Shown here: in pieces, positions 51,527-64,000 of the stretch
Numbering within the stretch: the stretch's first letter is position 1
How the letters are laid out: every line of letters begins with the position of its first letter
Source: Lates calcarifer
Taxonomy: Eukaryota; Chordata; Actinopteri; Centropomidae
NCBI RefSeq assembly: GCF_001640805.2
Contig: NC_066844.1
Coordinates: 10,726,363 to 10,790,362, forward strand
Direction: 5' to 3'
DNA: 64,000 nt
The notes under the pieces: model-generated
The model's database searches: none
What the model saw: only the letters and a program-made list of their open reading frames with translations
What the model was told of the DNA's origin: nothing
Translations under genes and position numbers: made by a program

Positions 51527-52242
51527 CCATTGCAATGGAGAAGAGACCTTTAGATATCAAATAACTCTCATTATTACACAATTCTAGGTAAGCAGGGGAG
51601 ACTTGATTCCAGACTAACAAAAATTCCAAGGAGCCAGGACGGAAACATGTTAGGGTCATGTTCATTCCTTACGGCTGTATCAACCACATGACTTCAAATC
51701 TTAATCGTCTGAGATTTACCATTACATCAACCACAGTACTACCGCCCCCGGTATCTGACAGATATTGATATAATCCTCAAGGCAGTGTGTGTGTCTATGT
51801 GTGCCTGTCTTTCACGTTTTTGCAGTGCTTGCAGCAAGAAACTCAATGCAGAGAAAGTTACTTAGGTTCAGTCAATAGGTCAGTCCACATATACATACAC
51901 TGCAGTAAAGATTGGTATGGCCATCTATTGAGTGCTGTCACTCAACACTGAGAAAAACCTCTTTTACCATTACGCTTCTACTCACATTTGTCCTCACATC
52001 CATATTTGTGCTTCAACTACTCTCTCTCCCCCTGCCTTCTTCTCTCACTCTCTTTTGCACACACACACACAACCAGAAGTAGTCTTAAGGCTCACTAAAC
52101 TCCCAACGTTAACATTTTTCGCTAGCATGCTAGCAGCCAATCACAAATGAGTGTTGAGATTAGGAGACGCAAGGTGAAACTGAGAGCTTCATTAAATACC
52201 AACCTGAGTCAGCAGCACCAGCAGGCCTGGCTGGGGAGTGTA

Positions 52243-52244
<2 letters not shown>

Positions 52245-52285
<41 letters not shown>
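52245..52285. repeat. (GT)n microsatellite
   Basis: About 20 GT units. A second, interrupted GT run lies at 52386-52423. Confidence 0.95.
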
Positions 52286-52287
<2 letters not shown>

Positions 52288-53952
52288 CACGCATGCATGC
52301 GTATGTGTACTGCAAGTGGGGGAGAGTGGGTGACAAAAACAAAAGTACAGACCAAACATAAAATGTCTGCATTCTTGCATACATTTGTGTTTGTGTGTGT
52401 GTGTGTCTGTGTGTGTGTGTGTGGCTTTAGGGATTGATGTGTGCTTCAACCTGTCTCATATGGGGGCAATTAGCCGAGATACATTCTGGGCTGCCTGCAA
52501 GCAGAGACAAAAACGCCTCAGGCCATTCAGTGTATACGGGTATGAGTGCATGTGTGTGTGTACATATATGCTATTAAACCTCCATGTACTCTTCTTTTAT
52601 CCCTCCTCTGTCATTCCATATATCCATCTAATCCTCGTCTGCAGATCTCCCACTCTGTACCCAATGGCTTTAGACCCTATGTGACATGCCAGAGAAAATC
52701 ACATAGGAATAGAAAGCCATAAAACACAGCAGCGAGCCAGTCACGCTGGTGGCAGGAGTAAACTTTTCTCTCCACACAATAATTTGTGTGTGTCCGCAAG
52801 TGTGTGTAGCCCTCTCACTTCATGCCTTTAACACCCTCAGCTTGTCTGACAGCTTACAAGGCCCTGCAGAGGATTTACAACAGTGCTGAGACACCTCTCT
52901 CCACTGTGTATCCTTCTTGTCTCCTGTGTATTCTCCAATCCCTCCCCCTGTCCTTCGATTCCCCCCCACCCCACTCTCACCCTATTGCCTTCTTCTTTCT
53001 CCCCCTTCCAGTCGCTGGCTCTCCATCCCCAGCCACGCTGCCAGCCATCAGAGTCAGTGTCTTGTTTTGGTGGTGTGTAATTACTAGGGGTTCTTTCACA
53101 GGCGAGCACAGAGATGAGACAGATGAAAACACAGCCTGCAGACCCTCTGAATTATTAACTGGCTGAAAATGGATGAGTCAACGTTAACAGAGAGAGGGAG
53201 GCAAAGCAGCCCACGTGCATCCACAAATACACACATAAATGAACAGCCACAGGCCAGAGTAAAGCGTGGCACCATGCATGAACCAACCATGGTGGAATCC
53301 AAACTAGGGTTAGACAGATATTTTTGGTTGAAGATACAGGCTAATGAAAAAAGGAAATCAGCAATTTGAATAATTTAATACTTTGATAAAAGTTTTGCTT
53401 GAGAATTATTCATCTCAAGGCAGTGATATGGCCAGATATCCCCAACACCATATGGCTGAGTGGCTTAACCAACAATTAATGTATTAGAATGGGCTTCAAT
53501 AGAGACTTTCAGTTTTCTATGTAGAACCTGAGTGGTGTTGGCTTTTTAGATTGAAATCATTATCAATATTTCAGTTTAAAATAATCCCATAATAAGTATT
53601 TCCTGAACATAAACACATTGACAAACATTTCTGATGTGGATATTGAGTTTTGTACATTTCACATTTGAAAAATAACAACTGTAGCATTAAATACGCTTTT
53701 CTATGTTTTATAGACTTAATTTTTATGTATTCAAGCCATACATATGTAACACAAGCACTTTTGATAATTATTCCTTGATTGTGTCTCTTAAAGAATGTGA
53801 CAAAGATATGTAGCCTACTTAGTGGGACATTTTAGAATTGACAAATAAACTTTTTCAACTCAGTGCTCTCTGGTGGACAAATTGTAAAAAGCACAACTTA
53901 TACCTTTAGTCTCCCCGAGCTGCTATGGCCTGCATGGACTGTCCCAAAATGA

Positions 53953-54073
53953 TACTATAGGTTTATATTTTATCCTTCAGTTTTAATCAGTTCAGCTTTC
54001 TGAACTGTCAAATTTATTTGCCTTGACTTTGGTTTGGGGGATTGCAAATACTACGATATCAATGAGCCTCAGC
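53953..54073 (+). repeat. Dispersed repeat, copy 2 of a within-window pair
   Basis: TTTTAATCAGTTCAGCTTTCTGAA, then GGGGGATTGCAAATACTACG, ATATCAATGAGCCTCAG. Same orientation as copy 1, about 2.5 kb away; the core differs at only five or so positions. Confidence 0.7.
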
Positions 54074-56730
54074 CCAAAATGTATGATTTCATGAGCTGTA
54101 TTAGACTGGTCAGATGGTCCTGGTCAGAGTCAGAACTGTTTCCACTATCCCAGAATTGGAAGACATTGCATTTTGGCACGCAATGGTTCAATTTACAGTT
54201 GGCATATTTTTACACATAATACAGCTGAAAATGACAGATCAGAGAGGCCAACCAGAGACCCACAGTCTTGCTGTGACTTAGCCAAGCGATATGGGAGACT
54301 GCACATTGGACCCTGACCATAGTGACTTGCCATCTTTCATGACTTGCATGACATACATATCTGATCATAAAGAGGTGCCAGGGAACAACTTCGCTGTTCC
54401 ACCTGACATCCCTCTTTTGCTGTCCTGTATTTCTAGCTGTTGGTGCGAAAGTGCTCAGTGCCACTAGGGGTCAGCATCACAGGGAATAGTGTGGAAGTCA
54501 GCAAACTAGGCAAGAGAAGGGAATCAAGTTCTGGCTGTCATGAGGCATCCCAGATGCTGCTTTGATTGCTTTCCACAACGCTGACACATAATTAAATGCC
54601 AAAAAATCATTTTCATTCACAAAGCCTGTTGTCTCTTTGTCGGACCATAATTAAACTGATTCTAAACGGTCAGATACTGGCATAATATGCAACTGTTGGA
54701 ATGGGAATTGTATATAGTATAATTCACTTGAAGGAATGTCACGTAAACGAATAGGTCAAAGTTTTGTAAAACATGCTTTCTGGTGGAAAGCTAAGTATGA
54801 AGACATCAGAAGATTGTTATTCCTTTAAGATCAAAGGACAAAAACACACATAGACATACCTTAGAGGTTTCTAACAGCCAAAGACACATGCACAATATCT
54901 GGATATTTCCTCTGTATCTGGTGTACAAAGAGCTCCTTTACAGAAGGGCAATCCCTTCTTTTTGAGAGACTGCTCTTGCAACAAGCATGGGAATGGGAGA
55001 GTCAGAGGGCTGGAAAGACATGCCGAGATAAGAAGAAATGAGAGATAAAGGAGCGGAGTTTGAGAATGAAGCAAGAGGGGCACTCAGAGAGACTTTAAAG
55101 CAGGTAGGATTAATGTCAAAGTCATCCATCCTTGTATTAATCCATCTTTTTCAACCTCATCCCTGTGAAAAGTCGCTTTGCTTCCTTGTATGTACTTGTA
55201 TATGTTTATGTGTGTGTGCGTGTTTGTCTGTGTATGTGTGTCTAAGCTGATTTGTGTCTTATCGAGATCCTCTGTGGAAACAGACAATGTGGTTTATTTG
55301 TTATCTTCTTGTTTGGACGACGAGATAAGGCGATCAATGTTTGCAAGAGTGCGCGAGAATGTACGAGCATGCGCATATACATGCATGTGTGTACTCAAAC
55401 TTGCGTGTGCGTGCTTGCATAGAGGAATAGATAAGCTGAGTGTTGCGCCTTTGAGTTTGAGTGACAGAATTCTAATGCTGATCCCAATGGTCAACAGCCC
55501 AGAGATGTTCCACAGAAAGCTTATTAGACCCTTATCCATTATTTATACCATGGCTGCCTTCGGACATACACACAAAGCAGAAACACTGTATGTGAATGTG
55601 ATTCATGCTGACAGGTGCCTGACTTCTTCTCATGGAATATAAGTAGCCACTGAGAAACCTCCAGCCAGAACATTACCCATCATACAGTCACCAGCACACT
55701 CTAAATGGGGTATAAACCAGAAATTCTGCTCTGCAATGCCCTCAAATATGCCAAATCCCACAGCACTCGCTTTCATGTACAGCTTTTTTAGGTCATTAAA
55801 TGCAGGGGGTACAGTTATTACAGCACACAGAATTCACATATTACTTTTTAAAAGCAGGAAAAACTCATAAAAATGAAATGAAATGGCTGCAGATTTTATT
55901 TTACTTACATTTTGTATTTGCCGAACAGCAGCCTTCCTGTGTTTTTCCGAGATCCCTGCACTTTGTCATTGTGCGACCACATAGAAACCGTTTCCCTGCC
56001 ACTTATCTGATGTAGTCGAACACACAGATGGTCAACTGCTCTTTCTCCCGTCTCCATTTCCTTCTTTTCTGGTTTTAAGCCCCAGTTTCACCCTCTCAGA
56101 CATTAACATGAATGTGTCCTGGATCCTTGCACTTGTTTCTGGTACCTGCACAAAGCTTTTACCTTTATCTGTTGCAGTCTTGTCCCCCCCCCCCCACCCC
56201 TCCAACTTCTCCTTCTCGCTGTCCCTCTCTCTCTTGCTCAACACAAAATGCCCTCTGTCTGGCGTTCAGGTAAAAACTCCCACCCACCACCAACCCCCCA
56301 GCCTAGATAACTGAGAGGGCTGGAAAAAAAACAGGGTAACAGTTTCTGTTGTTCCAACACAATGATGCCAAGTGGAGGCTGGGATGAAGAGGGAGGGAAA
56401 AATAGATACATGTACAGAAAGAGAGAGGAAGGAAGAAAGGAGCACAGAGGAGAAAGTCTGGCTAAAACTAATAAAGTGGTAGAGAAGGTAAAACAGCAAC
56501 ATTGAGGACTGAATGACGTCCTGTCAGGCTTAGGTATGGTATGTGTGTGTATGCTGGTGTATGTGTGCAAGTTCCAGGTACACTATGGTGCGTTGGAGTC
56601 TCAGTCTGTCCTCATGGCTAACTGTCTCCCAGGCCCAGTGAACAAAGAGCTTATTGTCAACACAGCACACAGGAGCTTTCTCTCTTCTCCACAGGCCAGT
56701 GCTTTGTGCTTGCACCCCCCCACCCCACCC

Positions 56731-56733
<3 letters not shown>

Positions 56734-56775
<42 letters not shown>
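56734..56775. repeat. (CA)n microsatellite
   Basis: About 21 pure CA units. Confidence 0.95.
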
Positions 56776-56777
<2 letters not shown>

Positions 56778-57624
56778 TCTCCAAATTCCCCCAACACATA
56801 CACCACCATAGTCACCATTCCACCTGCGCCAGCATCTATCCACTTTCTCTTTAGGATGCCTTACGTCTCAACATCAATATTCCTGCTCTTACTGAAGATA
56901 CAATAATTCCACAACCTCCCACTGCAATATTAATTATTATTAATCATAATTAATAATTATTATAACATATTAGAACTAATATGGTGTTCGGGGCATGGAA
57001 CAAAGCTCTGTAAATTTGGAGGGCAGTGAGAAGTTAGAATCTCCTACGAAAGTGTGTAACATTCATAGTCAGTGACTTAAACTGCCAGAATCAGGTCCCA
57101 GCAAGTTCAAAAGCAATGCTGAATTGTAGATCTGTTAAAAAAGAAAAAAAAAATTAAAAGCAGTGTTCATCTCCAATATCCATCAAGGAAACTCAAGAAA
57201 TCTAGACTGACTTTGTCATGTTTGTTGAAGCAACAGCAATGCCAACTCCAAAAGCTGGGTATCATGAGGAATACACACCGTTTAGTATGTTTCAGTTAAG
57301 TGAGTGGGTCTATGCAGTCTGAGTTCCCATCAAGTAATTGGTAGGCTTTGTTTTCTGTATATGAAAACCACCACGTGGACTCAGAGCCCAACAGAATTGA
57401 TTACCACTTTATGGCCACAGAGGCTGCTGTTGCTCAACAAAGTTAAATTTTCTTACTTTAATTCAAGAAAATTCTTCAATTTGGCTATGTTTTTTAAAGA
57501 AACAAGTCTGGTGCAATACAAAATATGAAATGCCTGAAACCCCTTCCCCCACAAGTTCTATGGTCAGACTAAGGGATTGGGGGATTTGCAGACAATGGAC
57601 ATCCACTGCAAATGAGTTTTTATG

Positions 57625-57626
<2 letters not shown>

Positions 57627-57662
<36 letters not shown>
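57627..57662. repeat. (GATA)9 tetranucleotide repeat
   Basis: Nine perfect GATA units, the only long tetranucleotide repeat in the window. Confidence 0.97.
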
Positions 57663-58327
57663 TGTTTGTGATGTTTGATTGCAGTTTCAGAATCTCTGTT
57701 ACATTAGAAAATGTGGCTCTTGACTTCCCTAAGTCTCTAACAGACTTTGTGTTTTCTGTGTTGGCTTCGCTCTTTCCTCCTTGTGGAGCAGCAATACAGA
57801 GAGCCAATGAGGCGCTTCTGAGGTCTACTAGAGGTACGTTAATTTTAACCTCCAGGTTCCCAGTGGGGAATACAGCTTAACGAGGCCCTGGCAGAGAGCT
57901 GAGGGATTACAAGGTCTCACTAGCACTACAACCTATCTGGCCAACCATTGAGCTCCTCTGTGGAGTTATGAAGGTGCTGAATGATAATGCTGGAAGGCAT
58001 CGGCAGGAGTCTTAGAGGGGCTGTGTGTGAGAGAATGACAGACCGGAGTGAGGTCTGAGGGAGAAAGAGAGTGAGTGAGTGTGTGCGTGGTGCAGCCGAG
58101 AGATTTCTCACCTCAGCTGGTTGGACAGATTACCTGAAACTGAGAGGACAGAAAAAAGGTAACCAGTGAGAGAGAAAGCAAGAGAAAAGAGGACAGAAAG
58201 GTCACAGTGATCTCAGAGCAGTGGAGAGAGAAAAAGGATGGAGATAGCAAAAGGGAGGAAGAGGAACAGAAGGAGTGTCAGCAAAGAGAAAGACAGACTG
58301 TTGAATGAGGTAGGGTGTACAGCCCAG

Positions 58328-58328
<1 letters not shown>

Positions 58329-58354
<26 letters not shown>
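58329..58354. repeat. Poly(A) run
   Basis: 26 adenines at the end of a purine-rich stretch. Confidence 0.9.
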
Positions 58355-58358
<4 letters not shown>

Positions 58359-59719
58359 GGAGTAGGTTCAGAAATTTCAAGTTTGTTTTATTATAATACA
58401 TTCCATATTTAGGCTAGAGGGACGACACGCTAAGAGATGGAGGGCAAAATCCACATTGATTGATTTGTCTATAAATTTCATGCTACAGTTCAGCTAAAAC
58501 TAATATAAGGCTTCAGCAGTCTCAGCTAGCCAAATTAAATTTGTGTCTATTTTATGATTTTGTCCAAAAAAAGACAGAACTTTTTTCCAAATACTTGTAT
58601 ACTTTTTTATACTCTTTTATACTTTTTATATTTCTTATACTTTATATTTAGCCTTTTATAGTTATATACTTTTATACTATGTTTTGACAAAGAGTGATTT
58701 ACAGATGTCAATTTCACATTATCTCTGGCCTCTCTGGCCTTCCATAATAATACACCAATACACTCACCATGTGCTCTGGGCTCAGAACAGACATTTTCAC
58801 AGGTCCAACTAAACCCTAGGACCTGAGACCCAACCTGGAACTTGTACAGGTTCAGATCCAAGTTTCCTGCAGTCAAACGGGTCCAGGTCTGTTTAGCATC
58901 ATTAACTATTAACAACATCACAACTTAATGTTAAGATTTTAATTGGAATCAGCTGTGAAATCAGTTCAGATCAGCTCTGTGTTTCCTGGCTGGGTTCAGG
59001 TCCAACATTTCTTGGTTTTGCTTGGATCCTGGACCCAGCTTTGAAGTAATCAACTGGTCTGGTTCAGTTCAGTGGTACATTTACATATACCTTCGCACTG
59101 AAGTTTGTGGATAGGAAAGGATTGCGTCACAACCCTTACAGTACAGTGCTGTACAGTGACCAAAAACTCTTCCAATTTACACATGTGAGTAGTGTATTAA
59201 ATAGATGTGAACCTATCACTTAAGTGCTCAAGAAAACAGAGGACAGTAAAGTCCTCTGTTGAGTAAAGCAGAGGCGAATGGCAAGAGGCGAAGGACAGCG
59301 ATTCAGAAATAGGAAGAGAGAGGGAAGAGAGAGAGAGAGAGAGGGCACCCTGCCCTAGATATTCCATGTAAGCTGCTCACAATGCAGACATGGCAACGGG
59401 CCGTGCGAGGCGAGCACGGGAGAGAAGATGAGAGGAGAGCTGAGAGATGGGCAGAGGAAAAAAAGAACAAGGGACAGAAAGTCAGGCCAGAGAAAGGATT
59501 AGTGATCAAAGACAGCCAGCGGCCATCCTGAAAGCCCCCTGCACACACACACACACACATGCACACATTCATAAAGAGAGGGAGAGAGTAAGGGAGATTA
59601 GAGTTTTTTCCATGGTGTTAATCATTTACCTTCCTCCTACCCAGCAGCACCTTTACTGTGAGAAAGAGTACTTTATGCATAAAGCCATTTGCATTAGCCC
59701 CAGTGTAAATGTTAAGAGG

Positions 59720-59722
<3 letters not shown>

Positions 59723-59769
<47 letters not shown>

Positions 59770-59790
59770 CACACTCACACACACACACAC
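59723..59790. repeat. (CA)n microsatellite, longest in window
   Basis: About 68 bases of CA with two short interruptions. A shorter CA run lies at 59541-59560. Confidence 0.95.
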
Positions 59791-59999
59791 TGATTGATTA
59801 TGCTGCTGTAATGAGAATATATGCCAGTCTAACTTTCTCTCTAATTGGTTTCATAGCCTTCTCCCTGGAGAAGTGCCTTGAGGAACTTAAAGAAAAGGGA
59901 AAAAACATAATATGACATCTACCTTTTCCTCTTGCAGAGATTCTAAGCTGGAAACTAGATTTGTGAAATGCTTTTAATCCTCCTCAACCTCTGTCTCCT

Positions 60000-60111
60000 T
60001 CACTCTGATGAGTCGCCGATGAAGAGATAAACAACAGGCCAGGAGATACCAATTAGGCCGTCAAACAGCAGCACAACAATCTTCAGTACTCCTCCACTTC
60101 CCAGAGGAGCA
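60000..60111 (-). other. Candidate terminal coding exon with hydrophobic segment
   Basis: A very good acceptor (gtttctttcagttttttctttcccaccag) precedes 60111. Beginning one base into a split codon, the frame gives 36 residues: APLGSGGVLKIVVLLFDGL, then IGISWPVVYLFIGDSSE and TGA at 60002-60000. About 20 residues are hydrophobic enough to cross a membrane. A donor-like CAGA|gtgaag overlaps the stop, so it could also be an internal exon. No AATAAA is evident nearby and no family is recognised. Confidence 0.28.
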
Positions 60112-60496
60112 CTGGTGGGAAAGAAAAAACTGAAAGAAACAACGATGCACGGAAGGAAGGAAAGGGGAAGCTTTTGCAGTGAGGAGGAGGAGGAAGCGGA
60201 GGAGAAACTTTGTGAGAGCTCACATCTAATCAGGGAATCCTCGTTCTCAGTCTCTCTGCAACACATACTCATACTGAAACACACAGAGGCACATATACAC
60301 ACATCTCCCCTGTCAGAGGCTTGACCTCCACAAGCTGATCTCGCTCCTTGGTATTCCATCGCCCTCCCACCAGCTGACCTGATTGGCTAATGACGGCTCA
60401 TTTATCTTGATGCAGCACCTGCAGTGTCTACAAGGCACGTGTGTGTGTAGAAAGAGTGTGTTTCTAAGTCTCTATGTATGCACGCGCACATGTGCA

Positions 60497-60523
60497 CACA
60501 CACACGCACACACACACACACAC
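60497..60523. repeat. (CA)n microsatellite
   Basis: CA run with a CACG interruption near its start. Confidence 0.9.
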
Positions 60524-60589
60524 CGTCTCATCCCAGCTGAACTAGCTCTATCTACGCCAGCGCTGCCCTTGCTGCAACAGCTTGCACAC

Positions 60590-60935
60590 ATTGGTTCACC
60601 TATGGGGAATGATGGAGAGGAGAGAGAAAAGGAGGAGGAGGGGATGGAGAGATGTGGGAGGAGGAGGTGAAGAGTAAGAGGAGGGAGACACTGATAAAGG
60701 CGGAAATGGGGGAAGGCAGGGGGGAGTGATAAAGAAGAGGAAAAAAAGCAGTACAATAGGACAGGAGGGAAGAGGAGAAAAAGATCAACAGGAGAAAAAG
60801 GGAAGATAAAGAATAACGAGAGGAGGATGATTAACAGAGGAAAAACAGGAAAAAAGATAAAAGAGAAGGGAACAGGGAGAAGAAACAACCGGAGGAGAGA
60901 ATGGAGGAGGGGAGTTCAAATGAAGAGAAGAGGGA
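60590..60935 (+). repeat. 345-base polypurine tract
   Basis: Nearly all A and G on the plus strand, with few pyrimidines. The minus-strand frame is Ser/Pro/Leu/Phe low complexity. It may adopt triplex DNA. Not a gene. Confidence 0.85.
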
Positions 60936-61734
60936 TTGATGCATGTTTTATTCACTCACCGCTAACACTTCTTTAATTACCACAGCTGAAATTACTGCCC
61001 CAGTATGATCACAGCAATGTGTGTGTATGCAGCTCTCTAATATGTGTAACGCACAGCAAACCATTAATTATCAACTGGGCTGAATAAGTGAGGCCAAAAG
61101 GACAAGCCAAGCAATCCTGTAGATGCTATGTAATCCGTGCATCCATGAATTACCCATTTAAAATTACATGTAAACATAATTACTCTCTCTTTGTGAGTGA
61201 TTCCATTTAACAGCTATAGCATGAGCATCATTTTTAACATTTGCATAATAATGGTGATGGCACAGCAGTTAATCGTTATATTTCTTTATCAAACTGAACA
61301 GTATGTATGTTTTACTTTCAAGTCCTCCAAACTTAACTGCTTAATAGGTCATATGTCACTGACGCACAAAATACCCGTGTGATTGTTATTAAACATGACT
61401 AAACTGACCAAACCTTAAGGGAAAAATTACAAATATTACAACTTGGGTTTTATATTTGCTGCTCCAGCCATTAGTTTTATTTATGATAACACTGATAAAA
61501 CGGTGAACATAGCTAAAAAGTAGGCCCAATGGGGCAACAGTCGCAAATGGTTGGTGCTGAGTTGGAGCTAGTAAATGTTGAACTGTTTTACTGAAAATAC
61601 TGTGTCGCAGAAAAAAAGAGAAGACATCGGAAAAGATGGTTTGTACGACCACTGAACTTAGTGAGGCAGAAGGGAGGGTGAGTTTTCTGTGTTTGACCAG
61701 CCACCGAGAGACATGTTTGAGCTGGTTTTAAGAT

Positions 61735-62580
61735 GACCAAGCGGACCAATCACAGTTGTTGCAGTCTGCGTCACTGTGATGTGTAGTTAAATTTCTAGGG
61801 AGGTGCATGTCAGGCTACGGCATAGGGTATGCAAGCTAGCATTTATAATTTCACAGCTAAAATGTGTGTGTTCCAAATAAATTTGGCCAACCTGGGGGCC
61901 AGCCTTTGTTTACAACCTGTATGACTGTCTGACCTTAAGTGTTTTTTGCTTATTGTACCAAATTTTAGTGATGGTACAGTGAGATCTCTGCAATTATGCT
62001 ACAGACAAAAAGTAGCTAGTTTAAGCTACTTTTACAGTGTCATGTATGTCATGTAGTGGGTCATTAACCGGTAAAAATTTTTTTTAGATGTAATTGCTAG
62101 TGGTGTAGGCTTTACAACCATTTTGCCAACAAATTGTTAACTCAGAATTACAACTTGAAGACTGATGAGAACTTGGTTGCTCGTTATTGTGGTCTAAACA
62201 ATATGGCAAGGTAGCAATAACAATTTTATTATGACAGATGATGTCCAGGGGCTACAAAAATATAACTGTTCTAATTATTATGTGTTTTTTTTGTCAAGGT
62301 TCTGTATAAAGCCACAGTTATACTGGCTTGCGGATGCGTACACGGTCAGCTGTAGACTCCACTAATGCATAGAGTGTGTTTGGAGGACATATTCCATACA
62401 TGCGCAGTACATCATCTACATATTCCACACATGCGCTCTATGAATCAAATCAAAATGGTCGTACAAGAAGAAGAAGAAGAGCTGCTTTATCTGCTGTACT
62501 TGGATCAAAAACATAGACAAAGAAAAGCGTGGAGAGAGTGGTGTATGTGGCTGCTCGGTTACGACACAAGAGCTTAAGGT
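61735..62580. mobile_element. Possible PIF/Harbinger-type non-autonomous element
   Basis: 61740-61850 (GACCAATCACAGTTG, GTCTGCGTCACTGTG, GTCAGGCTACGGCATAGGGTATGC) and 62310-62420 (CAGTTATACTGGCTTGCGGATGCGTACACGGTCAGCTG, ACATGCGCAGTACATC) resemble parts of a dispersed fish element. The short frame at 62452-62577 (VVQEEEEELLYLLYLDQKHR, QRKAWREW) recalls the acidic then arginine-rich N-terminus of Harbinger-like transposases. No DDE domain follows, so it would be non-autonomous. The boundaries are guesses. Confidence 0.35.
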
Positions 62581-64000
62581 TTAAGGTTGTAAAACATTTA
62601 GGAAACAAAAATTACTTTAAAATCACAGTGGGTTAAAGATACCAATGTAAAAACAAATCACAGTCTCTGGCGTTTGAGTACAACACTTTGTATGCAGAAG
62701 CACCTGCCAAACCTCCTCACTCTCTTGGCACCATAAAAATGCCTCACTTCCACCCTTGCTTATGACAGAAGAGAATCATTATTTGAGCAACCACAAGAGG
62801 TAATTGTCAGAAAAGTTTAAACGTAGGCTGTTTTAAGTGTTCTGCTGAGGACACTCTTTACTTAAATGATCTATCAGGTAATTAAACGCTTCATCTGGAT
62901 TCAATCTTTTCAACTCGCGTTAAATGACATTTTGAATCCCAAAGTTCACCAAAGTATTTGCTGTCTTTTCAAAAGTACACCAGTTGATTTTTCTCGAACA
63001 ATAACAGTGTAGCTTATTTAATTTTTTAAATAATTGATTACCTCAGTCACCTTACATGTTACTTATCCATCTCTCTTTCCCATCTCCTCCTCCTCCTCCT
63101 CCTCCTCCTCTCCTTCCTGACTGCAGAGAGAGGAGGGTTTGCATGTATTATGTCTTCTTTTGTTCTTTGCTGTCGGCTCATTGTCAAAAAGGGAGAGGAA
63201 GAGGGTGGTTAGTGAGGGAGATGGAAAGAGACGGCGGGGAGGGAGGAGGTAGAGGATGAGTGGGTCTTGATGTGACGTCCGTCCTGACTGTAGGTAGATA
63301 TTGAAAACGTCCCTCTACTTCGACAACCTCCACCCTCACATTCCCATGTCTCTCTTTGTGCGTCCTTATCTTTTATTTTCTCTCTCAAGCCAGGTGCTGC
63401 TTATCCAGCTTTCAGCACATCTTAGCCCCCCCCTTACTTTCAGAGCCAACACAAACTCACACTTTGCTACATGAAGCAACACAGTCCTTCAACCTGCTCC
63501 CCTGTCTTCGTCCGCCTCCTCTTTTACCCCCATCCACATCTCTGTCTTTCTCTTCCTCTCTGGGACCGCTACAGGCAGCTGACAGGCTGTGACCTATCCT
63601 ATCTGTGTTCTGGAGTCTGCCCTAATGTACAGACATGGCTGGCAGACAGACAGGTGGACAGATAGAAGAGCAGCTAGGAACTCCTCAACTCCAGATTTTT
63701 ATCTTAACTCCTGTTTTAGGAGCTTAATCCGGCTGCTCTCTCCACTTCAGCCATCTACTGTAGCATCCAAGAGCCAGAACAGACAAATCCATACAGCCTA
63801 AATTCTTCAAAATCTTTCGAAAGTCACGATTTTATGAAGCAAATCAGACACTTTAAATTTTTTTCTGTTTATTTTTTATCATTATTTTGTGGGTGGTGCA
63901 GTGCAAATCAACAACAAACACCTCATTCCCAAAAGCTGCATTGTTTCAAAATCTCCAAAACTGAGACACCCTTTTGTCCTCACGCCTCCTATGTCCAGCA
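62581..64000. other. Non-coding, no recognised gene
   Basis: 62581-63060 is AT-rich. 63060-63600 alternates pyrimidine and purine tracts. The frames there are low-complexity. Confidence 0.45.
63083..63110. repeat. (CTC)n trinucleotide repeat
   Basis: About nine CTC units. Confidence 0.9.

Larger units (their letters stand above)
50242..59999. other. Non-coding apart from listed repeats
   Basis: No secure gene. It holds several microsatellites, an 11-C run near 56185-56195, a polypurine stretch at 58140-58290 and an AT-rich imperfect palindrome at 56926-56965. A possible plus-strand exon near 53010-53080 was considered and not accepted. Confidence 0.4.

Noticed and set aside
52990..53085. 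Plus-strand acceptor (ttctttctcccccttccag) with short open frame.
   Set aside because: The pyrimidine tract is part of a wider C/T-rich stretch and the frame has no recognisable content.
1..64000. CRISPR arrays, operons, prophage or plasmid features.
   Set aside because: Short tandem repeats are all microsatellites without unique spacers; splice signals and fish repeats show this is a vertebrate nuclear genome.

Overview
This window looks like vertebrate, very probably percomorph teleost, nuclear DNA. It has AT-rich non-coding sequence, very dense (CA)n/(GT)n microsatellites, polypurine runs, and interspersed repeats of types I recognise from fish genomes: CR1/L2-like LINE 3' ends with a GAATTGAATT tail, a tRNA-headed SINE ending in GGATGAAT repeats, Tc1-like transposon remnants and other short dispersed repeats. 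There are no operons, CRISPR arrays or prokaryotic features. I recognise no rRNA or tRNA genes.

Only one protein-coding gene is secure. At the left edge, on the minus strand, lie two spliced coding exons (2015-2179 and 975-1185) of a kelch-repeat protein of the KLHDC8 family. The sequence is closer to KLHDC8A, with some KLHDC8B-like wording. The two exons give the first 125 residues of a protein that is about 350 residues long in mammals. The rest lies beyond the left edge. A CpG-rich block at about 19.0-19.3 kb, followed on the minus strand by a consensus splice donor, could be a distant non-coding first exon for this gene. The acceptor at 2460 fits this, but so does a different reading in which 2399-2460 is the last exon of another gene.

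The other 60 kb is intronic or intergenic. About 0.6-0.75, 9.2-9.5 and 16.2-16.4 kb hold LINE debris. 2.58-3.15 kb is one repeat nested inside another. 24.0-24.2 and 31.4-31.8 kb are Tc1-like relics. 39.19-39.52 kb is a SINE with an intact 12-bp target-site duplication. 23.65/38.2 kb and 51.4/54.0 kb are two within-window pairs of dispersed repeats. 61.7-62.6 kb may be a PIF/Harbinger-type non-autonomous element.

Several short exon-like segments have strong splice signals but no recognisable product. The best are at 50.12-50.24 kb, where both strands look like exons, and at 60.00-60.11 kb on the minus strand. Most long open frames in the window are low-complexity or chance. I found no convincing new multi-gene system. 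The points most worth checking are the klhdc8 first-exon model, the two-stranded exon candidate at 50.2 kb and the repeat nesting.
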